This document shows positions 1 to 6,202 of a stretch of 6,202 bases of DNA, piece by piece. Every line of letters begins with the position of its first letter. The stretch's first letter is position 1. Below the pieces are notes generated by a model. It was not told the DNA's origin and made no database searches. It saw only the letters and a list, made by a program, of their open reading frames with translations. Both the position numbers and the translations under genes were made by a program. Source of the DNA: Bacteroidales bacterium. GTDB lineage: Bacteria > Bacteroidota > Bacteroidia > Bacteroidales > UBA4181. The stretch is from contig JAITTD010000164.1 in assembly GCA_031287245.1 (NCBI GenBank), positions 1 to 6,202 of the forward strand. Direction: 5' to 3'.

Positions 1-447
1 TATTATCAAGAGGCAAAACAGTATGACAGGATGTATGATAAAGCCAAAGAATACGTTGCGCTGTATCCGGCAAAAGATGCTTTGGGCTTGAAACAGGCAA
101 CTGCCATGTTGCACCTGAAAAAATACCGCGAATGTACGGAGTTTCTGGCACAGTTGAATGTCCTTCCTTACGAAGGCGCTAACGAAGGCCGCCGCGTATA
201 TCGTGAAGCATGGCTGATGTGCGCCTTGCAAAATGTTAAGTCCGGCAATTATACCGCCGCTTTGTCTGATATTGAACAGTCGAAACTGTGGACCGAAAAT
301 CTGGGCGTAGGCAAGCCATACGATGAAGACATCGACCTGCGTGCAGAAGACTATCTGACAGCTTATTGCAATGCAAAGATAAACGGCACGAAACTGCCGG
401 CATCCAATCTTACGCTTGAATCTATTCACAGATTATTGGATAATTGA
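1..447 (+). CDS. C-terminal part of a TPR-like protein, probably DUF5107 family (5' end outside window)
   Basis: The frame is open from base 1 and ends at TGA 445-447, giving 148 visible residues. The first visible ATG (base 31) is probably internal, because the same frame continues upstream of it with similar helix-forming sequence. The visible part is alpha-helical with TPR-like pairs, for example the stretch around AKEYVALYPAKDALGLKQA and a later helix pair around YREAWLMCALQNVKSGNYTAAL. It ends with a segment containing TENLGVGKPYDED. From memory, a PENLGxGKPY-like segment follows the TPR helices in large DUF5107 proteins of Bacteroidota, which are often encoded near glycoside hydrolases; this assignment is an inference. 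The DUF5107 domain itself would lie outside the window. The gene ends 32 bases before the GH3 start on the same strand, so the two are probably co-transcribed. The function is unknown, but a role in carbohydrate use is plausible from the context. Confidence 0.6.
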   Translation, partial: YYQEAKQYDRMYDKAKEYVALYPAKDALGLKQATAMLHLKKYRECTEFLAQLNVLPYEGANEGRRVYREAWLMCALQNVKSGNYTAALSDIEQSKLWTENLGVGKPYDEDIDLRAEDYLTAYCNAKINGTKLPASNLTLESIHRLLDN

Positions 448-479
448 TAAATTGGAACAAATCATTAATAAATATAAAT

Positions 480-3065
480 ATGAACAAATTAGTGTGTAAT
501 GCTTTCCTCGCCGGCCTGATTGCATTTAGTTTTATTTCCTGCCGGCAAAAAGATGCTTATTGGGACACAAACCTGAGTTTTGAAAAAAGAGCGGACGATT
601 TGGTTGCCCGGATGACGCTCGAAGAAAAAGTAGCGCAAATGCAGGATAATGCGCCTGCCATCGAACGCCTCGGCGTGCCCGCCCACCACTGGTGGAACGA
701 ATGTCTGCACGGCGTTGCCCGTTCGGGATTGGCAACGGTCTTCCCGCAAGCCATCGGCATGTCCGCCATGTGGGACGACAACGAGATGTTTACCATCGCC
801 AATGTCATTTCTGACGAAGCCCGCGCCAAACATCACGATTACGCCGCCCGCGGCAAACGGGGAATGAACCAGGGATTAAGTTACTGGACGCCCAACATCA
901 ATATTTTCCGCGACCCGCGCTGGGGACGTGGACAGGAAACCTACGGCGAAGACCCGTACCTGAGCGGCGAACTGGCCGTCGATTTTATCAAGGGTTTGCA
1001 GGGCGATGACCCGCGATACCTGAAATTGGTGGCGACAATCAAACATTTTGCCGTACACAGCGGACCCGAAGCCACCCGCCGTTCCGCCAATGTTTTGCCG
1101 AGCGATTACGATTTGTACGAAACCTATTTGCCGCACTTCAAAAAGGCAGTTGAAGAAGCGCATGTTTATTCCGCCATGTGCGCCTACCAGCGCTTGAACG
1201 ACCTGCCTTGCTGCGGCAGCGGCTTCTTGTCCGACTTGCTGCGCAACGAATGGGGATTCAACGGATACATCGTTTCCGATTGCGGAGGCATCGGTTATTT
1301 TTACGAACAACACAAAGTGGTCAAAACACCCGAAGAAGCGTCCGCCATGGCGGTTAAAGCCGGCACAGACCTCAACTGCGGCACTACTTACGCGCACTTG
1401 ACTGCCGCCGTCGAACAGGGCTTGATTACGGAAGATGAAATCGACGTTGCCGTCAAACGCCTGATGATTGCCCGCATGAAACTGGGGCAGTTTGACCCGG
1501 CTGGAAAAGTGCCTTATACCAACATTCCGCTTTCTGTGGTCGATTCGAAAAAACACAGGGAAGTCGCTTTGGAAGCCGCCCGGAAATCCATCGTTCTGCT
1601 GAAAAACGAAAATCAACTCCTGCCTTTCAGCAAAAACGTGAAAAAGGTAGCCGTCATAGGTCCGAACGCCGATGACCCGGACGGATTATTGGGAAACTAC
1701 CACGGTTCAGCCCCTTACCTGATAACGCCTTTGCAGGCTATCCGGGAAAAACTGCCCGAAGCCGAAATCACTTTCGCCTTGGGTTGTCAATTGACCGAAG
1801 GAAAACATTTCCTGCAAAACATTCCTTCTCAATACCTTTTTACAGATAATACGCAAAAAGAACACGGTCTGAAAGGCGAATATTTCGATAACAAAGACGG
1901 AGCGGGAACACCGGTTTATACCCGTATTGACTCTGACGTCAACTTCCAGTTTTACGGCAAAGCGCCTTTCGACGATGTAAACAAAGACCCCTATTCCGTG
2001 AAATGGACAGGTGTTCTTGTGCCGCCCGTTACCGGTGAATATGCCATTGGCGCAGAAGGATTCTCAGGTTATGAGGTATTTATCGATGACCAGTCCGTAA
2101 CCAAATGGAGCGGCATCTACGACCCGGAAAAAAAATATAAGTTGATGCACTTGGAAGGCGGAAAAAGTTATCCCGTCCGGATAGAATATTTCAGCGAAAA
2201 CTCCTCGCAATCGGTCATCCGTTTGATGTGGGGTATTCCCAACTCAAAACTCGAACAGGATGCCATCGCTGCCGCACGCAACGCCGACCTCGTTGTCCTT
2301 TGCATGGGTATCAACATTTCGTTCGAAAACGAAGGTCGCGACAGGAAAGACATCCAACTGCCCGCCGTTCAGCAACAACTGATTCGCAAAATACAGCAAA
2401 CCGGAAAGCCGGTCGTGCTGGTGCTGAACAACGGAAGTGCAATGGCTGTCAATTGGGAAGCGGAAAATATTCCGGCCATCATCGAATCCTGGTATCCCGG
2501 ACAATCGGGCGGTACGGCTGTTGCCGATGTTATTTTCGGAGATTACAACCCTGCCGGACGTTTGCCGGTAACTTTCTACCGTTCCATCGACCAACTCCCC
2601 GATTATGCCGATTTTAACATGGAAGGCCGCACCTACCGTTATTTCAGGGACAAACCTTTGTACGAATTTGGCTACGGACTGAGTTATACGACTTTTGCCT
2701 ACGAAATTGAAAAAGCGCCCGAAACTTTCACGCCCGGCAAACCGGTTGAAATAGCAGTGAAAGTAACCAATACCGGGCAATACGACGGCGATGAAGTAAC
2801 GCAGTTGTATGTTTCCCTGCCGGGCGACAAATATCGTGTAGCCATCCGTTCTTTGCAGGGCTTCAAACGGTTTCACCTGAAAGCCGGCGAATCGCAAACC
2901 GTCCGCTTTACCCTGAACCCCGAACAGTTGCAAACCCGCGACGAAAACAATCAACCAGTGACGCCTCCGGGTGAAACCGTGATTTCCATTGGCGGCAAAC
3001 AGCCCGATGAACAGGCGCTTGCATCCAAACAGGTAGTGCAAACCAAACTGTTGCTCAAACCGTAA
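480..3065 (+). CDS. Glycoside hydrolase family 3 lipoprotein with inserted PA14 domain (probable beta-xylosidase/beta-glucosidase)
   Basis: This 861-residue enzyme is predicted to remove terminal beta-linked sugars from oligosaccharides by a retaining mechanism. I chose ATG 480 because it gives a type II signal peptide: MNK, a hydrophobic stretch, then FISC with Cys21 as the lipidation site. A TTG at 444 would add 12 residues and overlap the upstream gene. The N-terminal GH3 barrel covers about residues 30-340, with NECLHGV (73-79), a RDPRWGRGQETYGEDP block (144-159), KHF (188-190) and the nucleophile Asp267 in IVSDCGG. SDC and ECLHG are of the type I associate with the bacterial xylosidase-like branch. 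The C-terminal sandwich domain spans about 365-455 and 590-735. It is split by a PA14 domain at about 460-590 (GLKGEYFD start, VPPVTGEYAIGAEG centre). The acid/base is probably Glu616 or Glu618 in SFENEGRDR. A fibronectin III-like domain covers about 745-835. The length fits PA14-bearing GH3 enzymes. The protein probably sits in the periplasm or on the outer membrane. The exact substrate cannot be read from the sequence. Confidence 0.95.
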   Translation: MNKLVCNAFLAGLIAFSFISCRQKDAYWDTNLSFEKRADDLVARMTLEEKVAQMQDNAPAIERLGVPAHHWWNECLHGVARSGLATVFPQAIGMSAMWDDNEMFTIANVISDEARAKHHDYAARGKRGMNQGLSYWTPNINIFRDPRWGRGQETYGEDPYLSGELAVDFIKGLQGDDPRYLKLVATIKHFAVHSGPEATRRSANVLPSDYDLYETYLPHFKKAVEEAHVYSAMCAYQRLNDLPCCGSGFLSDLLRNEWGFNGYIVSDCGGIGYFYEQHKVVKTPEEASAMAVKAGTDLNCGTTYAHLTAAVEQGLITEDEIDVAVKRLMIARMKLGQFDPAGKVPYTNIPLSVVDSKKHREVALEAARKSIVLLKNENQLLPFSKNVKKVAVIGPNADDPDGLLGNYHGSAPYLITPLQAIREKLPEAEITFALGCQLTEGKHFLQNIPSQYLFTDNTQKEHGLKGEYFDNKDGAGTPVYTRIDSDVNFQFYGKAPFDDVNKDPYSVKWTGVLVPPVTGEYAIGAEGFSGYEVFIDDQSVTKWSGIYDPEKKYKLMHLEGGKSYPVRIEYFSENSSQSVIRLMWGIPNSKLEQDAIAAARNADLVVLCMGINISFENEGRDRKDIQLPAVQQQLIRKIQQTGKPVVLVLNNGSAMAVNWEAENIPAIIESWYPGQSGGTAVADVIFGDYNPAGRLPVTFYRSIDQLPDYADFNMEGRTYRYFRDKPLYEFGYGLSYTTFAYEIEKAPETFTPGKPVEIAVKVTNTGQYDGDEVTQLYVSLPGDKYRVAIRSLQGFKRFHLKAGESQTVRFTLNPEQLQTRDENNQPVTPPGETVISIGGKQPDEQALASKQVVQTKLLLKP

Positions 3066-3123
3066 TTACTAAGCGGCTACATCTTCTTTTGAGGCGCTAT
3101 GAACTTTGTGCACTCAAACCTGC

Positions 3124-3153
3124 ACCATGTTGTACGCGGGAATACACCATGGT
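3124..3153. repeat. Imperfect hairpin inside the repeat element
   Basis: Bases 3124-3134 (accatgttgta) pair with 3143-3153 (tacaccatggt) with a single T/C mismatch, enclosing the 8-base loop cgcgggaa. It is one of the local stem-loops that make up the nested element. Confidence 0.6.
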
Positions 3154-3161
3154 AGTGTTTT

Positions 3162-3182
3162 GTCCCGCAGGGACAGCACTTT
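3162..3182 (+). repeat. Left arm of the inner 21-bp inverted repeat
   Basis: This arm contains the core gtcccgcagggac followed by agcacttt. It is the reverse complement of 3259-3279 with one mismatch. The core is itself a small hairpin (gtccc / gggac around gca). The same core recurs directly at 3230-3242 with one change, so there are three copies in about 120 bases. Confidence 0.75.
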
Positions 3183-3187
3183 ATTAC

Positions 3188-3207
3188 CCGTATGCTTCAG
3201 CATACGG
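3188..3207. repeat. Perfect 8-bp hairpin with tetraloop in the centre of the element
   Basis: The stem ccgtatgc (3188-3195) and its complement gcatacgg (3200-3207) close a ttca loop. It lies between the arms of the inner 21-bp inverted repeat, just after the left arm. Confidence 0.7.
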
Positions 3208-3229
3208 TGATGAGGACGACAATAGCCAA

Positions 3230-3242
3230 GTTCCGCAGGGAC
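3230..3242 (+). repeat. Third, imperfect copy of the gtcccgcagggac core
   Basis: The sequence gttccgcagggac matches the left-arm core at 3162-3174 in 12 of 13 positions and in the same orientation. This makes a direct repeat inside the inverted pair, typical of repeat clusters built by duplication. Confidence 0.55.
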
Positions 3243-3258
3243 GACACAGAAAGACAAC

Positions 3259-3279
3259 AAAGTGCCGTCCCTGCGGGAC
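3259..3279 (-). repeat. Right arm of the inner 21-bp inverted repeat
   Basis: This is the reverse complement of 3162-3182 with one mismatch; its core reads gtccctgcgggac on the + strand. The arms are 76 bases apart and could form a cruciform or a long RNA stem enclosing the central hairpin. Confidence 0.75.
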
Positions 3280-3350
3280 TCGAAGAAATATAGCGCCTCA
3301 AAAAAGAGTCAGCCTAATAAGAATCTTTCCTCTTTTCACAAAATATTATC

Positions 3351-3358
3351 TATCTTTG
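3351..3358 (+). promoter_or_regulatory. Probable Bacteroidota -7 promoter box of the transporter gene
   Basis: TATCTTTG fits the Bacteroidota housekeeping -7 consensus TAnnTTTG. It lies 27 bases before the transporter ATG, so the untranslated leader would be short, about 20 bases. The -33 element is weak: the best candidate is TTTC at 3326-3329, with a 21-base spacer, instead of TTTG. The box lies outside the repeat element, so the transporter appears to have its own promoter and to be independent of the GH3 operon. Confidence 0.55.
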
Positions 3359-3385
3359 CGGTTTCTTACGAACATTCAGTAATGT

Positions 3386-5050
3386 ATGGAATGGTTATAT
3401 AACCTGTTTTGTGGCGAGGGTATCGCCCATACCGTTTTGATCATCGCAGTAACCGTATCAGCGGGAATTTGGCTTGGCAAGATCAAATTCTTTGGCGTTT
3501 CGCTGGGGATGACTTTTGTGCTTTTTGCAGGTATCGCACTATCGCACTTTGGCTTCCGTATCGAACACCACACGCTGCATTTCGTCAAAGAATTTGGCTT
3601 GGTTTTATTTGTTTATGCTGTCGGTTTTCAGGTAGGTCCCGGCTTTGTTGCCTCTTTCAAAAAGGGAGGTATCCGGTTGAATATGCTGGCAATGCTTATC
3701 GTATTGCTCGGTGCCGCAGTAACATTGGTCATTCATTTTGTCACAGGGATTCCGGTAGCCACTATGGTGGGTATCATGTCGGGAGCGGTTACCAACACAC
3801 CCGGTTTGGGCGCTGCGCAAGAAGCCGCAGCCGGTTTGCCCGATGCTACTGCCATCCCGCTTGGCTATGCTGTTGCGTATCCATTGGGGGTAGTGGGCAT
3901 TATCGTTTCAATCATATTCATAAAAGTCATCTTTAAGGTGAGTTTCGACAAAGAAAACGAAGACCTTGCCAAGGCGCATGCGGACAAAAACAATTCTGCC
4001 AACGCCACCTCGCTCGAAGTGCGGAATCCATCGATATTCGGTTATAATATTCGTCAAATATCGGAATTGGTAGGGCGCAATTTTGTAGTATCGCGAGTGT
4101 GTCACACCAACGGCGCCATTGAAATAGCAAGTCCCGATACCATATTGAACGGAGGCGACAAGATACTGGTAATAGTGCCGCCGGCAGAGGCAAAGAGCGT
4201 AACGGCTTTCATAGGGATAGAAATTGAAATGACACCCGGTCAATGGAAAAAATTGGACAGTGCCCTGGTGTCGCGCCGCATTTATGTGTCGCACAACAAT
4301 ATTAATGGCAAATCGCTTGGCGAACTTAAAATCCGCGCTGCTTATGCTGTGAATATAACACGCATACACCGAGCCGGTATCGATCTCATAGCCCAACCCG
4401 CTCTGAAACTTCAACTTGGCGACCGTGTTACCGTGGTAGGCAGCGAGCGTGCCATCGCCTCTGTTGAAAAACTGCTCGGCAACCAACTTCAACGCCTTGA
4501 CACACCTAACTTGATTGCTATTTTCTTCGGCATCGCTATCGGTGTTATTCTTGGCAGCATTCCATTTCACTTCCCGCTCATCCCCACCGCCGTTAAATTA
4601 GGCTTGGCAGGCGGTCCACTCATCATCGCCATCCTGATTTCCATTTACGGACCCAAACTGAAACTCATCACATACACCACTCAAAGTGCAATACTGATGC
4701 TTCGCGAATTGGGAATCTGCCTGTTTTTAGCCTGTGTAGGACTTGGCGCCGGCGAGGATTTCGTAGAAACCATTGTCAATAAGGGCGGCTGGGCTTGGAT
4801 TGGCTGGGGCTTGCTGATTACAATGATACCGCTGCTGATAACAGGCGCTATAGCAAGGATGCGTAAAATAAACTATTTTACCATCATGGGACTTTTGGCA
4901 GGCAGCACCACCGACCCGCCCGCACTGGCATACTCTAATATGACTGCCAATCATTCCGAACCATCGGTAAGTTATGCCACAGTTTACCCCCTGACCATGT
5001 TCCTGCGCGTCATCGTCGCCCAATTGCTGATTCTGTTTTTTTATGCATAA
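3386..5050 (+). CDS. Putative transporter, aspartate:alanine exchanger (AspT/YidE/YbjL) family with two RCK_C domains
   Basis: This is a complete 554-residue inner-membrane protein. It has the layout of the AAE family: membrane half (about 5-190), cytoplasmic centre (about 195-375), membrane half (about 380-554). The halves are a duplication and share an equivalent motif, GAVTNTPGLGAA (133-144) in the first and GSTTDPPALAYS (506-517) in the second, both preceded by a hydrophobic helix. The centre holds two RCK_C/TrkA_C-like modules at about 220-286 (ending in NGGDKILVIVPP) and 305-375 (LQLGDRVTVVGS); such domains usually bind small ligands and gate transport. AspT itself exchanges aspartate for alanine, but for most members, including the Bacteroidota ones, the substrate is unknown, so I do not assign one. 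The ATG at 3386 gives the start MEWLY, which resembles my recollection of Bacteroides homologues, and lies just after a promoter box. There is no obvious functional link to the GH3 gene. Confidence 0.9.
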   Translation: MEWLYNLFCGEGIAHTVLIIAVTVSAGIWLGKIKFFGVSLGMTFVLFAGIALSHFGFRIEHHTLHFVKEFGLVLFVYAVGFQVGPGFVASFKKGGIRLNMLAMLIVLLGAAVTLVIHFVTGIPVATMVGIMSGAVTNTPGLGAAQEAAAGLPDATAIPLGYAVAYPLGVVGIIVSIIFIKVIFKVSFDKENEDLAKAHADKNNSANATSLEVRNPSIFGYNIRQISELVGRNFVVSRVCHTNGAIEIASPDTILNGGDKILVIVPPAEAKSVTAFIGIEIEMTPGQWKKLDSALVSRRIYVSHNNINGKSLGELKIRAAYAVNITRIHRAGIDLIAQPALKLQLGDRVTVVGSERAIASVEKLLGNQLQRLDTPNLIAIFFGIAIGVILGSIPFHFPLIPTAVKLGLAGGPLIIAILISIYGPKLKLITYTTQSAILMLRELGICLFLACVGLGAGEDFVETIVNKGGWAWIGWGLLITMIPLLITGAIARMRKINYFTIMGLLAGSTTDPPALAYSNMTANHSEPSVSYATVYPLTMFLRVIVAQLLILFFYA

Positions 5051-5058
5051 AAAGACAG
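5033..5058. repeat. 26-base quasi-palindrome over the transporter stop codon, possible weak terminator
   Basis: The 26 bases from 5033 read as an inverted repeat about the centre tgca (5044-5047). All pairs are Watson-Crick except one T/G pair (5037 with 5054). It overlaps the last codons and the TAA stop at 5048-5050. The stem is A/T-rich and no T tract follows on the + strand, so it is not a classical intrinsic terminator. It may still help to separate this transcript from the promoter box at 5089. Confidence 0.35.
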
Positions 5059-5088
5059 ACTAAGACGTATTTTGGCGCAGTTTGTGTT

Positions 5089-5096
5089 TATCTTTG
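5089..5096 (+). promoter_or_regulatory. Probable Bacteroidota -7 promoter box of the small-protein gene
   Basis: TATCTTTG is identical to the box before the transporter and fits TAnnTTTG. It lies 28 bases before the ATG at 5125. No good TTTG is found at the usual -33 distance; the TTTG at 5071-5074 is too close, with a 14-base spacer. It would drive the small gene and, by read-through across a 14-base gap, the DUF262 gene. Confidence 0.55.
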
Positions 5097-5124
5097 CAGT
5101 CTAAAAATATCAAATACAAAAAAG

Positions 5125-5346
5125 ATGTCGAAAGTATTTAAGGTAACGCCCAAGCATACAAAAAGAACAAACGGAACGGTATTGACGCCCGAAATGTCTG
5201 TAACCGTAACAACCTTGCAGCACACAAGCGACCCATTTTACAATGGGGCAAAGGAAATTAAAGAAACATATATGCGGATATATACCTTTGATTTTCAAAA
5301 AGCTTGTTGCAGTAAGAATGATTTTGAGGTTCGAAAATTGGATTGA
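5125..5346 (+). CDS. Small conserved-looking protein of 73 residues, unknown function (possibly DUF6140-like)
   Basis: I believe this is a real gene. It begins with ATG 28 bases after a promoter box, after an A-rich leader (caaatacaaaaaag), and it ends 14 bases before the next gene. The protein has a basic start (MSKVFKVTPKHTKRTNG), then a beta-strand-rich segment with TPEMSVTVTT, a central NGAKEIKETYMRIY helix and an end with CC at 61-62 followed by KNDFEVRKL. This pattern (FKVT, a short turn, MSVTVTT, NGA, FD, KA, final DFEVRK) resembles small Bacteroidota proteins I recall under the DUF6140 label, but I cannot verify that name here. It has no signal peptide, no membrane helix and no known catalytic motif. 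G+C falls along the gene, from 27/60 at 5161-5220 to 18/60 at 5281-5340. The function is unknown. Confidence 0.7.
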   Translation: MSKVFKVTPKHTKRTNGTVLTPEMSVTVTTLQHTSDPFYNGAKEIKETYMRIYTFDFQKACCSKNDFEVRKLD

Positions 5347-5360
5347 AAAAATATAAAATT

Positions 5361-6202
5361 ATGGCAGAAAATAAAATTGAAGCAAAAATAAAAAAAATAA
5401 ACGAGGTGCTTGTACCAAATTTAGTCATTCCTCCTTTTCAACGTCCTTATGTTTGGACAGAAGAAAATGTGCAGTTACTTTTACAAGATATCTGTAATAA
5501 TTGGAAAAATGGCAAACAATCATATCGTATTGGAAGTGCAATACTATATAAGCCCGAAAATGAAGATACTCTGCAAATTGTTGATGGACAGCAGCGAATT
5601 ACTACAATTCTTTTGATATTACGATTGCTAAATGATGATTTTGTAGGTAAAGATTTATGTGATTCGCTGGATTATGGGCATAGCGAATCTCAACTCCACA
5701 TTTTCAATAATCATAAATTTATCGAAAAATGGATTTCTGACAAAGTAGTAAATGAAAAAACTGAATTTTACAAATATATTGTCGAATATTGTGAGTTTGT
5801 TGAAATTGTTGTAGAAGATTTATCTGAAGCATTTCAAATGTTTGATTCTCAAAATGGGCGTGGCAAAGAATTGGAAGCATACAACCTTTTGAAGGCATAT
5901 CACATAAGGGCAATGGAAAGTGAAACGCAAGAAACGAAGATAGAATGTGATAAAAGATGGGAAAGTGCAACAAAATTCAAAAGTGAGCCAAACAATCAAA
6001 AAGAACAAGAAAAAGATGTTTTGAAACAAGTAATCAATGAGCAACTTTATCGCACAAGAAAATGGAGCAGAAAAGATATTGCTTATGAGTTTTTAAAATC
6101 TGACATTCAGGAATTTAAGGGAATTACTATTGATAGTCAGCATACAACAAAATTTCCATTTCAAAATTCAATGTTATTGCAATATATTTCAACTAAATAT
6201 TT
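5361..6202 (+). CDS. DUF262 domain protein, N-terminal part, GmrSD-like (3' end outside window)
   Basis: The frame is open from ATG 5361 to the window edge, giving 280 residues plus two bases with no stop. DUF262 marks are clear: IPPFQRPYVW at 23-32, IGSAILY at 57-63, the hallmark VDGQQRITT at 74-82 (Asp75, Gln77, Gln78, Arg79), and FDSQNGRGKELEAYNLLKAY at 161-180. DUF262 has a ParB-like fold and in GmrS/GmrD-type enzymes is linked to NTP-dependent restriction of modified DNA; BrxU and SspE also carry it. Many family members have about 550-700 residues with a C-terminal DUF1524 HNH nuclease; that part would be beyond the window and is not seen. After residue 185 comes a charged, Lys/Glu-rich helical region. 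The start is 14 bases after the small gene, so the two may be co-transcribed. G+C is low (16/60 at 5461-5520) against the upstream genes, suggesting horizontal acquisition. A defence role is inferred, since some DUF262 proteins have other or unknown roles. Confidence 0.88.
   Translation, partial: MAENKIEAKIKKINEVLVPNLVIPPFQRPYVWTEENVQLLLQDICNNWKNGKQSYRIGSAILYKPENEDTLQIVDGQQRITTILLILRLLNDDFVGKDLCDSLDYGHSESQLHIFNNHKFIEKWISDKVVNEKTEFYKYIVEYCEFVEIVVEDLSEAFQMFDSQNGRGKELEAYNLLKAYHIRAMESETQETKIECDKRWESATKFKSEPNNQKEQEKDVLKQVINEQLYRTRKWSRKDIAYEFLKSDIQEFKGITIDSQHTTKFPFQNSMLLQYISTKY

Larger units (their letters stand above)
3087..3303. repeat. Nested inverted-repeat element, MITE- or REP-like, non-coding
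   Basis: This fills most of the 320-base gap between the GH3 gene and the transporter. The ends are a perfect 14-bp inverted repeat: ttttgaggcgctat at 3087-3100 and its complement at 3290-3303. Inside lie a second, 21-bp inverted pair (3162-3182 with 3259-3279), two local hairpins (3124-3153 and 3188-3207) and a third partial copy of the gtcccgcagggac core at 3230-3242. Such layering is not expected by chance and suggests a mobile non-autonomous element or a REP/BIME-type repeat. The open frames across it start at non-ATG codons, have repeat-derived composition and match no family I know. No transposase is visible in the window. No clear target-site duplication was found flanking the outer repeats, so the true ends are uncertain. 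Confidence 0.7.

Noticed and set aside
444..479. TTG start at 444 giving a 12-residue longer GH3 protein that overlaps the upstream gene's end
   Set aside because: It would place extra polar residues before the signal peptide; ATG 480 gives a proper lipoprotein signal directly.
876..1616. Long antisense frame of 246 codons inside the GH3 gene
   Set aside because: It is a shadow of the GC-rich GH3 frame; its protein is low in recognisable motifs, while the + strand has a complete family match.
2244..3041. Long antisense frame of 265 codons inside the GH3 gene
   Set aside because: Same reason: the + strand encodes the C-terminal GH3 and fibronectin III-like domains here, and the antisense product resembles no family I know.
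3087..3303. CRISPR array
   Set aside because: The repeated core is only 13 bases, occurs in both orientations, is unevenly spaced and has no uniform spacers.
3089..3382. Frame of 97 codons over the intergenic gap
   Set aside because: It starts at TTG inside the outer inverted repeat and is composed of repeat sequence (the CRPCGT-like part comes from the gtccctgcgggac core), so it is a repeat-derived artefact.
3409..3936. Overlapping + strand frame of 175 codons within the transporter gene
   Set aside because: It is a shadow frame; the transporter frame shows clear membrane helices and family motifs over the same bases.
5719..6044. Two antisense frames of 74-84 codons inside the DUF262 gene
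   Set aside because: They are Phe/Leu-rich products expected from the complement of an A-rich coding strand; the + frame has intact DUF262 motifs.

Overview
The window looks like a chromosomal piece of a Bacteroidota bacterium, most likely order Bacteroidales. The evidence is AT-rich gene leaders without a Shine-Dalgarno sequence, two TATCTTTG boxes that fit the Bacteroidota -7 promoter consensus TAnnTTTG, a lipoprotein-type glycoside hydrolase of family 3 with an inserted PA14 domain, and a small protein of a type I associate with this phylum. All supported genes are on the + strand. I cannot name a genus from the sequence.

Layout: bases 1-447 are the 3' end of a TPR-like gene, probably a DUF5107-type protein. 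A gap of 32 bases leads to a complete lipoprotein GH3 enzyme (480-3065), probably a beta-xylosidase or beta-glucosidase. The two genes look like one carbohydrate-use operon. Bases 3066-3385 hold no gene. Most of this gap (3087-3303) is a nested set of inverted repeats that looks like a non-coding MITE- or REP-type element, followed by a promoter. Bases 3386-5050 encode a complete membrane transporter of the aspartate:alanine exchanger (YidE/YbjL) type with two central RCK_C (TrkA_C) domains. A 26-base quasi-palindrome covers its stop codon. A second promoter box precedes a 73-aa small protein (5125-5346). Fourteen bases further on starts a DUF262 gene (5361 to the window end, cut off) with the motif set of GmrSD-type nucleases.

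There is a clear change in base composition. Hand counts on 60-base lines give about 47-60% G+C in the GH3 and transporter genes but about 27-32% in the DUF262 gene, with the drop occurring inside or just after the small gene. This suggests that an acquired, possibly defence-related segment begins near the right end. I see no fully new system. The most notable items are the nested repeat element and the junction between the small-protein gene and the AT-rich DUF262 gene.
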